Shown piece by piece: positions 1 through 9,518 of a stretch of 64,000 nt of DNA (positions within the stretch are counted from its first letter, which is position 1; each line of letters begins with the position of its first letter). The stretch spans positions 23,574-87,573 of the forward strand of contig CAYFYY010000006.1 of assembly GCA_964347475.1 (NCBI GenBank), given 5' to 3'. The notes below the pieces were generated by a model. It had not been told where the DNA came from. It ran no database searches and saw nothing but the letters and a program-made list of their open reading frames with translations. A program made the position numbers and the translations under genes. Source of the DNA: GCA-020356105 sp964347475. Its GTDB lineage: Bacteria; Pseudomonadota; Alphaproteobacteria; UBA8366; JADFVY01.

Positions 1-127
1 GTCGGCTTCGAATGCGCGCGCCAAGGCACCACGGCAGGAACTCGGGGTACTGCTCGACGCCCGCGACGAGGTCGAACATCTGGTCCGGGCGGTAGGGGAG
101 CACCCGTTTTTCCGCGTGCGTGGCCAT
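1..127 (-). CDS. COQ10/RatA family START-domain protein, 5' end only
   Basis: This is the first 42 codons of a gene that runs off the left edge. It starts ATG-GCC-ACG and shows the motif YPEFLPWC, which is the hallmark of the polyketide-cyclase/START family containing mitochondrial COQ10 and bacterial RatA. Family members bind ubiquinone or other lipids and support respiratory-chain function; the toxin role claimed for E. coli RatA should not be assumed here. It lies 13 bp downstream of lipA on the same strand, the usual alphaproteobacterial arrangement, and is probably co-transcribed with it. Confidence 0.8.
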   Translation of the reverse strand, partial: MATHAEKRVLPYRPDQMFDLVAGVEQYPEFLPWCLGARIRSR

Positions 128-140
128 GGTCGGGAGCGGG

Positions 141-1085
141 TCAGCCTTGCTGCTGCGCCTCGCGGGCTGCGCGGAGCCGCGCAAAATCCTCCCCGGCATG
201 GTAGGAAGACCGCGTCAGCGGCGCACTCGCAACCAGAAGGAAACCCTTGCCGCGGGCAACAGCCGCGTGTTCGTTGAACTCCTGGGGCGTGACGAACCGG
301 TCGACCGGTGCATGCTTGCGGGTCGGTTGGAGGTACTGGCCGATCGTCAGAAAATCAACGTCCGCCGCCCGGAGATCGTCCATCACCTGACCAACCTCCT
401 CGCGCGTCTCGCCCAGCCCGACCATCAGCCCGGATTTGGTGAACATGGATGGATCGATGCGCTTGACCCGATGCAGCAGCTCGAGACTGGTGAAATAGCG
501 TGCACCCGGGCGAATCGCCGGGTATAGCCTGGGTACCGTTTCGAGGTTGTGGTTGAATACGTCGGGCCGGGCCGCGGTCACAATCTCGATGGCACCGTCC
601 CGGTCCTTGAAATCCGGTGTCAGGACCTCGATGGTGGTGTTCGGTGCCTCCTCACGGATCGCTCGAATCACCTTCGCGAAATGATCGGCTCCGCCATCGG
701 CAAGGTCGTCACGGTCGACCGAAGTGACGACGACGTGTTCGAGTCCGAGCTGGGCCACCGCAAGCGCAACGTTCAGGGGCTCCATCGGGTCGAGCGGCGC
801 CGGCCGGCCGGTGGCGACGTTGCAGAACGCGCAGGCGCGGGTGCATACATCGCCCATGATCATCATGGTGGCGTGCCGCTTGGCCCAGCATTCACCGATA
901 TTGGGACACGCCGCCTCCTCGCAAACGGTATGCAGCCGGTTGTCCCGCACGATTCTGCGAGTCTCGTGGTATTCCCTGGAAACCGGCGCCTTGACGCGGA
1001 TCCAGTCGGGCTTGCGCGCCACCGGGTTGTCGGGCCGATTGCGTTTCTCGGGATGCCGCGGTCTGGGGGCCGCACCGATGCTCAT
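141..1085 (-). CDS. lipA: Lipoyl synthase (radical SAM)
   Basis: LipA inserts two sulfur atoms into octanoyl chains carried on lipoyl domains, here needed for the pyruvate dehydrogenase encoded just upstream. From the ATG at 1085 the protein is 314 aa. It has the auxiliary-cluster motif C-x4-C-x5-C at residues 55, 60 and 66 and the radical SAM motif C-x3-C-x2-C at 81, 85 and 88, plus the C-terminal SSYHAGE that caps the auxiliary cluster. The frame extends to a TTG at 1145 inside lpdA, but PRPRHPEKRNRPD just after 1085 matches the usual alphaproteobacterial N terminus, so 1085 is preferred. Confidence 0.95.
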   Translation of the reverse strand: MSIGAAPRPRHPEKRNRPDNPVARKPDWIRVKAPVSREYHETRRIVRDNRLHTVCEEAACPNIGECWAKRHATMMIMGDVCTRACAFCNVATGRPAPLDPMEPLNVALAVAQLGLEHVVVTSVDRDDLADGGADHFAKVIRAIREEAPNTTIEVLTPDFKDRDGAIEIVTAARPDVFNHNLETVPRLYPAIRPGARYFTSLELLHRVKRIDPSMFTKSGLMVGLGETREEVGQVMDDLRAADVDFLTIGQYLQPTRKHAPVDRFVTPQEFNEHAAVARGKGFLLVASAPLTRSSYHAGEDFARLRAAREAQQQG

Positions 1086-1113
1086 GCCACTTTCTTTCAG
1101 CAACTCGTGAACT

Positions 1114-2517
1114 TCAGATGTGGATGACGCGTCCGTAGGCGTCAAGCACGGACTCGTGCATCATCTCGCTCAATGTCGGATGCGGGAAGACGGTGTGGAT
1201 CAGCTCCGCCTCGGTGGTTTCCAGCCCCATCGCGACGACATAGCCCTGGATCAACTCGGTCACCTCCGCGCCGACCATGTGCGCACCGAGCAATTCCCCT
1301 GTCTTTTCGTCGAAGACGGTTTTGATCATGCCTTCCGGCTCGCCCAATGCGATCGCCTTGCCGTTTCCTGCGAACGGAAACCGGCCGATGCGTACCTTGC
1401 GTCCTGATTCCTTGGCCTTGGCCTCGGTAAGGCCGACGCTGGCGACCTGGGGATGGCAATAGGTACAGCCGGGGATCCGCGCCTTGTTCATGGGATGGAC
1501 GTCCTTCAGACCGGCGATCTTCTCGATGCAGACGATTCCCTCGTGGCTCGCCTTGTGCGCTAACATCGGCGGGCCCGCGACGTCCCCGATTGCGTAGACT
1601 CCCGGCTCGTCGGTGCGACCGAAACCGTCGGCGACGATGCAGCCGCGATCGACCTTCACCTTGGTTCCCTCGAGCCCCAGATCCTCGACGTTGCCGACGA
1701 CGCCGACGGCCGAGATTACGCGCTCGACAGTGATCTCGCTCTTCTTGCCCTTCTCGTTCTCGACAGTAGCGGTGACCGTATCCTTGCCCTTCTTCAACCC
1801 GGTCACCTTGGCCCCCGTGATGATTGTCATGCCGTCCTTCTCGAACTGCTTGTGGGCCAGCGCAGCGATCTCCGCGTCTTCGATCGGCAGGATCTGCGGC
1901 AGCACTTCGACAACCGTCACCGCTGCCCCGAGCGTTCTGAAAAAGCTGGCAAATTCGATGCCGATAGCGCCGGACCCGACGACAAGGAGCGATTTCGGCA
2001 TCGTATCGGGCACCAGCGCTTCCATGTACGACCACACGAACTTGCCGTCCGGCTCCAAGCCCGGCAGCGCGCGCGCACGTGCGCCGGTCGCCAGGATGAC
2101 GTGCTTGGCCGTAAGAGTGGCCACGGGCTTTCCTTCCTTGGTGACGCGGACCTTACCGGAGCCCTCCAGCCGGCCTTCGCCATCGAATACCGCAACCTTG
2201 TTCTTCTTTAAAAGGAAGCCGACGCCACCACTGAGCTTCTTCGAAACCTTGCGTGACCGTTCGACAATCTTGCCGAGGTCGAACCCCACTTTTCCCGCCG
2301 TGAGCCCGTATTCGGCGGCATGGTTCATGTTGCGGTAGACTTCGGCCGAGCGCAGCAGCGCCTTGGTCGGTATACAGCCCCAGTTGAGGCAGATTCCGCC
2401 GAGATGCTTGCGTTCGACGACGGCGGCGTTGAGACCAAGCTGCGCAGCCCGGATCGCGGTCACATATCCCCCGGGGCCGCCGCCGATGATGACGACGTCG
2501 AATTTGCTGTCTGCCAT
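1114..2517 (-). CDS. lpdA: Dihydrolipoyl dehydrogenase (E3)
   Basis: This flavoprotein reoxidises the dihydrolipoyl groups of the dehydrogenase complex with NAD+. The 467-aa product has the N-terminal FAD motif GGGPGGY (residues 12-18), the redox-active disulfide in GICLNWGCIP (C43 and C48), a central NAD-binding GSGAIGIEF and the C-terminal HPTLSE containing the catalytic His-Glu pair. A TTG at 2523 is in frame, but the ATG at 2517 has a purine-rich ribosome site (GGACAGG) about nine bases upstream. It sits between the cupin gene and lipA in the pdh-lip operon, all on the minus strand. Confidence 0.95.
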   Translation of the reverse strand: MADSKFDVVIIGGGPGGYVTAIRAAQLGLNAAVVERKHLGGICLNWGCIPTKALLRSAEVYRNMNHAAEYGLTAGKVGFDLGKIVERSRKVSKKLSGGVGFLLKKNKVAVFDGEGRLEGSGKVRVTKEGKPVATLTAKHVILATGARARALPGLEPDGKFVWSYMEALVPDTMPKSLLVVGSGAIGIEFASFFRTLGAAVTVVEVLPQILPIEDAEIAALAHKQFEKDGMTIITGAKVTGLKKGKDTVTATVENEKGKKSEITVERVISAVGVVGNVEDLGLEGTKVKVDRGCIVADGFGRTDEPGVYAIGDVAGPPMLAHKASHEGIVCIEKIAGLKDVHPMNKARIPGCTYCHPQVASVGLTEAKAKESGRKVRIGRFPFAGNGKAIALGEPEGMIKTVFDEKTGELLGAHMVGAEVTELIQGYVVAMGLETTEAELIHTVFPHPTLSEMMHESVLDAYGRVIHI

Positions 2518-2519
2518 GG

Positions 2520-2882
2520 TCAAATCCTGTCCAGCGTTTGGCGGGTGAGTTCGCTAACGGCTGCATCGCCGGTGTTGACGACGCCACCACGTTCGAAAAG
2601 CATGACCTCGCATTCCCGGTTCGCGCGCGGACGGTGTTCCACGCCCTTCGGAACCACCAGGAGCTCGCCCTGTCCCAGGTCCACCGAACGGTCGCGGAAG
2701 TCGATCGTCATGCGTCCGCGAACGACGAAAAACAGCTCGTCCTCTATGTCGTGCTTGTGCCAGACGAATTCGCCTTGCACCTTGACCAGCTTAATGTCGT
2801 AGTCGTCGACCGTGCCGACGAGCCGCGGAGTCCAGTGATCTTCGAACAGGGCGAATTTCTCGGCCAGATTGACTTTGTTCAT
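2520..2882 (-). CDS. Small cupin-domain protein inside the pdh operon
   Basis: The 120-aa protein is one single-domain beta-barrel of the cupin_2 type. Metal-ligand motif 1 is visible as WHKHDIEDELFFV with G-R-M-T after it, and motif 2 as LLVVPKGVEHRP. No catalytic function can be read from the sequence; family members act as isomerases, dioxygenases or binding proteins. It lies 6 bp downstream of pdhC and its stop codon touches the start of lpdA, so it is translated as part of the pyruvate dehydrogenase operon. Its place between E2 and E3 suggests a role tied to this complex or its regulation, but that is inference only. Confidence 0.85.
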   Translation of the reverse strand: MNKVNLAEKFALFEDHWTPRLVGTVDDYDIKLVKVQGEFVWHKHDIEDELFFVVRGRMTIDFRDRSVDLGQGELLVVPKGVEHRPRANRECEVMLFERGGVVNTGDAAVSELTRQTLDRI

Positions 2883-2888
2883 GGTGCC

Positions 2889-4202
2889 TCACAGCAACAT
2901 GGCGACCGGATTCTCGACGAAGCGCTTGAAAGCGGCGAGGAATTCCGCTCCAACGGCGCCGTCGACCACCCGGTGATCGACCGAGAGGGTGCAATTCATC
3001 ACCGTGGCAACGGCGAGTGCGCCGTCCTTGACGATCGGCTGCTGTGTGCCAGCGCCGACCGCCAGGATGCAGCCTTGCGGCGGGTTGATGATGGCCGAGA
3101 ACTCCTTGATACCGTACATCCCGAGGTTGGAGACGGAGAACGTGCCGCCCTGGTACTCTTCCGGCTTCAGCTTGCCCTCGCGGGCACGGCCAGCCAGATC
3201 CTTCATCTCGGCCGAGATTGCCGCCAGGCCCTTGCCCTCCGCTGCCCGGACGATCGGCGTGATGAGCCCAGATGGCGTCGCCACCGCGACCGAGATATCT
3301 GCGTGATCGTAAAACAGAATCCCCTCGTCGTCCCACGAGGCGTTGGCCGCCGGCACATGCATCAGTGCCGCGGCGGCGGCCTTGATGACGAAATCGTTGA
3401 CCGAAACCTTGTGGTCGTTGTCCTCGTTGATGCGCTTGCGGGCCGCCAGCAGATCGTCGATCACGCATTCCATCGTGAGGTAGAAGTGCGGTACGGTCTG
3501 CTTCGACTCGCTCAGCCGTCGGGCGATGGTCTTGCGCACATTGGTGTTCGGCTCGAGCCGGTATGACATGCCCAGCGCCTCTGCCATCTGGCGGGCACCG
3601 GGTCCGGCCGGTGCCGCCAGTGGACGCCGTCCGACGGGCTCGGCGGCAGGCGCCATGGCGCCAGGCGCACCCGACATCGCAGCCTCAACGTCGGCCCGGA
3701 CGATGCGACCGTTCGGCCCGCTACCCCTCAATTGCGCGAGGTCCAGCCCCGCCTGTTGTGCCATCCGACGCGCCAGCGGGCTGGCGAATATCCGCGTGCC
3801 CTTGTCTGCGGGGCCCGATTGCGGGGCCGCCGCAGGCTGTGCAGCCGGGGTTGGCTGCTCGGCCGCCTTGGGCGTCGTTGCCGGCTCCGGTGCCGGCGCC
3901 GCCGCTGCGGGAGACGGCGCGTTCTCTTTTGCGTAGCCCTCCAACGCGGCGGCGTCTTCGCCCTCTTCCAATAGCAGGGCGATCGGCTGGTTCACGGCCA
4001 CGCCCTCGGTCCCGTCGGGTACGAGGATACGTCCCAGCACGCCCTCGTCGACCGCTTCGACTTCCATAGTCGCCTTGTCGGTCTCGATCTCGGCGATCAC
4101 ATCGCCCGCGGCGACCGCATCGCCCTCGTGCTTGAGCCATTTCGCGACGTTGCCTTCCGTCATGGTCGGCGACAGCGCCGGCATCAGGATCTCGATCGGC
4201 AT
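2889..4202 (-). CDS. pdhC: Pyruvate dehydrogenase E2, dihydrolipoyl acetyltransferase
   Basis: The 437-aa E2 core subunit transfers acetyl groups from its lipoyl arm to CoA. In order it has one lipoyl domain (residues 1-78, lipoyl-lysine K43 in ETDKATMEVE), a long Ala/Pro linker, a peripheral-subunit-binding domain (IFASPLARRMAQQAGL) and the catalytic domain ending in the active-site DHRVVDGA. The start is MPIEILMPALSP at 4202, preceded by a strong GGAGGGGG ribosome site. An in-frame extension to 4427 lies inside pdhB and is not coding. It follows pdhB by 16 bp. Its lipoyl domain is nearly identical to that fused to PdhB. Confidence 0.95.
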   Translation of the reverse strand: MPIEILMPALSPTMTEGNVAKWLKHEGDAVAAGDVIAEIETDKATMEVEAVDEGVLGRILVPDGTEGVAVNQPIALLLEEGEDAAALEGYAKENAPSPAAAAPAPEPATTPKAAEQPTPAAQPAAAPQSGPADKGTRIFASPLARRMAQQAGLDLAQLRGSGPNGRIVRADVEAAMSGAPGAMAPAAEPVGRRPLAAPAGPGARQMAEALGMSYRLEPNTNVRKTIARRLSESKQTVPHFYLTMECVIDDLLAARKRINEDNDHKVSVNDFVIKAAAAALMHVPAANASWDDEGILFYDHADISVAVATPSGLITPIVRAAEGKGLAAISAEMKDLAGRAREGKLKPEEYQGGTFSVSNLGMYGIKEFSAIINPPQGCILAVGAGTQQPIVKDGALAVATVMNCTLSVDHRVVDGAVGAEFLAAFKRFVENPVAMLL

Positions 4203-4218
4203 TTCGTCCCCCTCCCCT

Positions 4219-5586
<1,368 letters not shown>

Positions 5587-5601
5587 CGTCTGACCTCTCC
5601 G

Positions 5602-6618
5602 TCACGCCTCAACGAGAACGTCGGTCCACAGTTCCGACGGGTCCGGTTCGGGGCTTTCCTGGGCGAACGCCGCGGCGTCCGCGATGATGTCCTTGACCTC
5701 ACGATCGATCTGTTTCAGCGCCGCCTCGTCGGCATGACCGCCCTCGATAATCCGCTCGCGCAAAAGATCGATCGGGTCGCGCTCGCTGCGAATTTTCTGG
5801 ACCTCCTCCTTGGTCCGGTATTTCGCCGGATCGGACATCGAATGGCCGCGATACCGGTACGTCAGCGCCTCCAGGATGTATGGACCCTTGCCGGCGCGAC
5901 AGTGGGCGATCGCCTTTTCCGCCGCAGCCTGCATCGCCGCGACGTCCATGCCGTCGACCGCGTCGCCGGGGATACCGTAGGCCTTGCCGCGCTGGCAGAG
6001 GTCGGTGCTCGCCGAAGCACGCTCGACGGCGGTGCCCATGCCGTACTTGTTGTTTTCGATCACGTACAGGACGGGCAGTTTCCAGAGCGCGGCCATGTTG
6101 AACGACTCGTAGACCTGGCCCTGGTTGACCGCCCCGTCACCAAAATATGTGGCGCAGATGTTGTCGGTGCCACGGTACTGGAAGGCGAAGGCGATACCGG
6201 TGCCAATCGGCACCTGTGCGGCGACGATCCCATGCCCGCCATAGAAGTTCTTCTCGCGGCTGAACATATGCATCGACCCGCCCTTGCCTTTCGAGTAACC
6301 GCCGGCGCGGCCGGTCAGCTCAGCCATGACACCGCGTGGCTCCATGCCGCAGGCCAGCATATGACCATGGTCGCGATAGCTCGTCACTACTGCGTCCTCC
6401 GGCCGGCACGCCGACTGGACTCCGACGACCACCGCCTCCTGCCCGATGTAGAGATGGCAGAAGCCGCCGATCAGCCCCATACCGTAAAGTTGACCAGCCT
6501 TCTCCTCGAACCGGCGGATCAAGAGCATGTCACGGTAGTATTTGAGAAGTTCCTCGCCGGCGGCGGGTGACGGCTGCGGTTTGCCCCGCGGCTTGCGCCT
6601 GGCAGTGGCCTTGGCCAT
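5602..6618 (-). CDS. pdhA: Pyruvate dehydrogenase E1 alpha subunit
   Basis: PdhA carries most of the thiamine-diphosphate site of pyruvate dehydrogenase. The 338-aa product has the signature GDGAVNQGQVYESFNMA followed by VLYVIENN, which binds TPP and magnesium, and the phosphorylation-loop region YRYRGHSMSDPAKYR typical of E1-alpha. The ATG at 6618 has an excellent GGGAGGA ribosome site; a frame extension to 6645 is less likely. It is the first gene of the operon pdhA-pdhB-pdhC-cupin-lpdA-lipA and is preceded by an AT-rich promoter region. Confidence 0.95.
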   Translation of the reverse strand: MAKATARRKPRGKPQPSPAAGEELLKYYRDMLLIRRFEEKAGQLYGMGLIGGFCHLYIGQEAVVVGVQSACRPEDAVVTSYRDHGHMLACGMEPRGVMAELTGRAGGYSKGKGGSMHMFSREKNFYGGHGIVAAQVPIGTGIAFAFQYRGTDNICATYFGDGAVNQGQVYESFNMAALWKLPVLYVIENNKYGMGTAVERASASTDLCQRGKAYGIPGDAVDGMDVAAMQAAAEKAIAHCRAGKGPYILEALTYRYRGHSMSDPAKYRTKEEVQKIRSERDPIDLLRERIIEGGHADEAALKQIDREVKDIIADAAAFAQESPEPDPSELWTDVLVEA

Positions 6619-6707
6619 GCGATCCTCCCGGTCTGTTCTGGTCACGCACGCAGCAAGGTGCGATTGAGGGGCGCAACGTAGGTTTCCTTGAAAATTTTAT
6701 CAAGTTC

Positions 6708-6735
6708 TTTGTAACTTATTGTTTTAAAATGACAA
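6708..6735 (-). promoter_or_regulatory. Candidate promoter of the pdh operon
   Basis: On the minus strand a -35 TTGTCA (6730-6735, five of six consensus bases) is followed after 16 bp by a -10 TACAAA (6708-6713). It lies in the only strongly AT-rich stretch near here (about 6680-6765) and would give an mRNA leader of about 80 nt before pdhA. The match is by eye and the -10 is only moderate. Confidence 0.4.
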
Positions 6736-6805
6736 TTATCTAATTAACCATATCTCGGTTCATCCACAAAACCAACCAGTTATTTTGCTCGGGCCAGCAG
6801 AAAGA

Positions 6806-6827
6806 GCGCCGGCACATCTGCCGGCGC
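6806..6827 (-). terminator. Probable Rho-independent terminator after ftsB
   Basis: A perfect 9-bp stem, GCGCCGGCA and TGCCGGCGC, closes a four-base CATC loop. Read on the minus strand it lies 78 bp past the ftsB stop and is followed by CTCTTTC, a weak uridine-rich tract. It separates ftsB from the pdh promoter. Confidence 0.55.
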
Positions 6828-6905
6828 CTCCCAGTTTTGACAAAGCCGGGTCTTGCGCGGCCGAATTTCAAAGACCGGCGGGCCGCGGCGCCGGTTACCG
6901 GCACA

Positions 6906-7229
6906 TCAGCGTTGCGCCTGTGGCATCTGGATCACGAAATCGTCTTCGTGCACAAGATTGAGTAACTGTCGGGCGCGTTCGTCGAGCACGTCGAGGTCAA
7001 GCGAACCGGGCCGCAATGCAGCGACGCGGCGCTCGATGGACAGGTGCACTTCTCGCGCATTGTCCCGCTCGGCGCGGGCCAGCTCGATCTGATGTCGGAG
7101 CGCAACATAGCTGCGCAGGCCGCGTTCGCCATCGACCGCGTGATAGGCAAAGTAGCCAATCACACCAATGCCCAGCAACGACGCAAGAATCTGCCGGGCC
7201 TGTCGGCGAAGCTCGCGGATTACAGCCAT
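6906..7229 (-). CDS. ftsB: Septum formation initiator FtsB/DivIC family
   Basis: The 107-aa protein has a short cytoplasmic N terminus, one transmembrane segment (about residues 13-30, ILASLLGIGVIGYFAYHAV) and a coiled-coil stretch (about 38-75), followed by the family-typical DVLDERARQLLNLVHEDDFVI. This is the layout of FtsB/DivIC proteins, which join FtsL and FtsQ at the division septum. It lies 114 bp downstream of eno on the same strand, a position conserved in alphaproteobacteria between eno and pdhA. The symbol is by family and position. Confidence 0.85.
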   Translation of the reverse strand: MAVIRELRRQARQILASLLGIGVIGYFAYHAVDGERGLRSYVALRHQIELARAERDNAREVHLSIERRVAALRPGSLDLDVLDERARQLLNLVHEDDFVIQMPQAQR

Positions 7230-7343
7230 GCGATGAGAGAATCACACGGCCGAGTCGCACGTCAACGAAAAAAGAGTCTTTAATTACAATATGATTCCTT
7301 AGGCTGTATTGGTAGAGCGCCAAGACTCGTATTAGGCGATCTG

Positions 7344-8618
7344 TCAAGCCTTCACGACGGTTTTGCCCGCGAACACAGCGTCCACGCCCAGGATTTCTTC
7401 AATGCGGATCAGCTGGTTGTACTTCGCCAGTCGGTCCGACCGCGACAGCGAGCCTGTCTTGATCTGCCCGCAGTTGGTCGCCACCGCAAGATCGGCGATC
7501 GTCGCGTCCTCCGTCTCCCCCGAGCGGTGCGACATCACCGCCCGGAACCCCGCCTGTTGGGCGGTCTCGACGGTTTCCAGGGTCTCGCTCAGGGTGCCGA
7601 TCTGGTTGACCTTGATGAGGATCGCGTTAGCCGCGCCTTTGCCGATCCCCTCGCGAAGGCGCGCTGTGTCGGTCACGAACAGATCGTCTCCGACCAGCTG
7701 GACCGTTGCCCCGAGTTCGCGCGTCAGGGCCTGCCAGCCCTCCCAGTCGTCCTCGGCCAAACCATCCTCGATCGACAGGATCGGGTACCTGGCCGCCAGG
7801 TCGGCGAGGTATTTGACCATTCCCGCGGCATCGAGGGTCGTGCCCTCGCCCGCCATGTGGTAGCGGCCATCGCGATAGTATTCAGTGGCGGCGCAGTCGA
7901 GCGCCAGCATGACGTCCTCGCCCGGCCGGCAGCCCGCAGCCTCGATCGCCTTCATGATGAACCCGAGGGCCTCATCGGCGGACGCGAGATTGGGGGCGAA
8001 GCCGCCTTCATCGCCGACATTCGTGTTGTGGCCCGCATCGCGCAGCGAGGTCCTCAGCGCATGGAAAATTTCCGCGCCGACGCGGACCGCCTCCGCCATC
8101 CCACCGGCGGCCACCGGCATGATCATGAATTCCTGGATGTCGATGGGATTGTCGGCATGCGCGCCGCCGTTGATGATGTTCATCATCGGCACCGGAAGGG
8201 TCCGCGCATGCGCGCCGCCGACATAGCGGTACAGCGGCAGCCCGGCATCCTCCGCCGCGGCCTTGGCGACGGCGAGGCTCACCCCGAGAATCGCATTGGC
8301 GCCGAGCCGCGCCTTGTTGGGCGTGCCGTCCAACTCCAGCATCATGCGGTCGATCGCGAGCTGGTCCTCGGCATCGAGACCCGACAGGACGTCGAAGATC
8401 TCGCCGTTCACGGCCGCGACCGCCTTCTGAACGCCCTTTCCGCCGTATCGCGTGCCGCCGTCGCGCAGTTCCAGCGCCTCATGGCTGCCGGTGGAGGCGC
8501 CCGACGGCACCGCCGCCCGGCCGAAGGCACCGCTTTCCAAGGCCACGTCGACTTCGACCGTTGGATTGCCACGACTGTCGAGAATTTCGCGGGCATGCAC
8601 GTCAACAATTGCTGTCAT
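7344..8618 (-). CDS. eno: Enolase
   Basis: Enolase converts 2-phosphoglycerate to phosphoenolpyruvate, feeding the pyruvate dehydrogenase encoded downstream. The 424-aa protein begins MTAIVDVHAREILDSRGNP and contains GDEGGFAPN, the magnesium ligands in LALDCA, SIEDGLAEDDW and LVGDDLFVTD, and the active-site lysine in ILIKVNQIG followed by SHRSGETED. The ATG at 8618 follows AAGGATCC. The reading frame stays open far upstream, but that part only overlaps kdsA and has no enolase character. Confidence 0.96.
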   Translation of the reverse strand: MTAIVDVHAREILDSRGNPTVEVDVALESGAFGRAAVPSGASTGSHEALELRDGGTRYGGKGVQKAVAAVNGEIFDVLSGLDAEDQLAIDRMMLELDGTPNKARLGANAILGVSLAVAKAAAEDAGLPLYRYVGGAHARTLPVPMMNIINGGAHADNPIDIQEFMIMPVAAGGMAEAVRVGAEIFHALRTSLRDAGHNTNVGDEGGFAPNLASADEALGFIMKAIEAAGCRPGEDVMLALDCAATEYYRDGRYHMAGEGTTLDAAGMVKYLADLAARYPILSIEDGLAEDDWEGWQALTRELGATVQLVGDDLFVTDTARLREGIGKGAANAILIKVNQIGTLSETLETVETAQQAGFRAVMSHRSGETEDATIADLAVATNCGQIKTGSLSRSDRLAKYNQLIRIEEILGVDAVFAGKTVVKA

Positions 8619-8653
8619 GTCTGGATCCTTGCTGGCGGCCGATGGAGGCGGAG

Positions 8654-9496
8654 TTACCGAGATACCGGGTGCGCCTTGGCCAGTCGGTCGAAATCCATCA
8701 GTTGCTCCAGAATGCCGCGAAGCCGGTCGAGGCGAACCATGTTCGGCCCGTCCGACGGCGCGTTGTCGGGATCCTGGTGGACTTCCATGAACACCGCGGC
8801 GACGCCGATGGCAACGGCAGCGCGCGCCAGGACCGGCACGAATTCGCGTTGGCCGCCCGACGTCGCCCCCTGCCCGCCCGGCTGCTGCACCGAGTGCGTG
8901 GCGTCGAACACCACCGGGTGCCCGGTCTGCGCCATGATCGGCAGTGCTCGCATGTCGGACACCAAAGTGTTGTAGCCGAAACTGGCGCCGCGTTCGCACA
9001 GCATGACGTTGGGGTTCCCGGCCTCGGTAACCTTCTTGGCGACGTTCGCCATGTCCCAAGGCGCGAGAAACTGCCCCTTCTTCACGTTGATCGCCCGGCC
9101 GGTGGCCGCCGCGGCGACGAGCAGGTCGGTCTGGCGGCACAGGAACGCCGGAATCTGGAGCACATCGACGGCTTCCGCGACCCGTGCGCAGTGATCCGGC
9201 AGGTGCACATCGGTCAGCACCGGCAGGCCGCGAGCCTCCCTGATTTCGGCGAACACGGGAAGTGCCGCGTCCAGGCCGACGCCGCGCGGGCTGGATCCGG
9301 AGGTGCGATTGGCCTTGTCGTAGGAGGTCTTGTAGATCAGGCCGATCCCGAGATCGGCCGTGATGTCCTTGAGCGCCTGACTCATCTCCAGTGCATGCGC
9401 CCGGCTCTCCATGGCGCAGGGCCCGGCAATCAGCGTCAATGGCAGATCGTTGCCGATCCGCAGCCCGCCGACATCGATATGGTATGGCTTCGTCAT
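8654..9496 (-). CDS. kdsA: 3-deoxy-8-phosphooctulonate synthase (KDO-8-P synthase)
   Basis: KdsA condenses arabinose-5-phosphate with phosphoenolpyruvate, giving the KDO precursor for lipopolysaccharide inner core. The 280-aa product has LIAGPCAMESRAHAL near the N terminus, the phosphoenolpyruvate-site FKTSYDKANRTS-like stretch (here YKTSYDKANRTS) and ATHSVQQPGG. It shows that the organism makes KDO-containing lipopolysaccharide, in line with the lpx genes further right. It sits 22 bp after pyrG and 35 bp before eno; linking KdsA with enolase makes sense because PEP is a substrate. Confidence 0.95.
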   Translation of the reverse strand: MTKPYHIDVGGLRIGNDLPLTLIAGPCAMESRAHALEMSQALKDITADLGIGLIYKTSYDKANRTSGSSPRGVGLDAALPVFAEIREARGLPVLTDVHLPDHCARVAEAVDVLQIPAFLCRQTDLLVAAAATGRAINVKKGQFLAPWDMANVAKKVTEAGNPNVMLCERGASFGYNTLVSDMRALPIMAQTGHPVVFDATHSVQQPGGQGATSGGQREFVPVLARAAVAIGVAAVFMEVHQDPDNAPSDGPNMVRLDRLRGILEQLMDFDRLAKAHPVSR

Positions 9497-9518
9497 GATC
9501 AGTCCCGCTCACACCCCG

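Noticed and set aside
7296..7345. tRNA-like string TTGGTAGAGCGCC between ftsB and eno
   Set aside because: It resembles a D-arm, but the 5' half of the D-stem does not pair properly, there is no TTCGA loop or acceptor stem, and the sequence runs straight into the eno stop codon.
7344..9512. A kdsA-eno fusion suggested by a continuous frame
   Set aside because: The part upstream of 8618 is a different frame from kdsA and has no similarity to any KDO-8-P synthase motif; both genes have their own starts.
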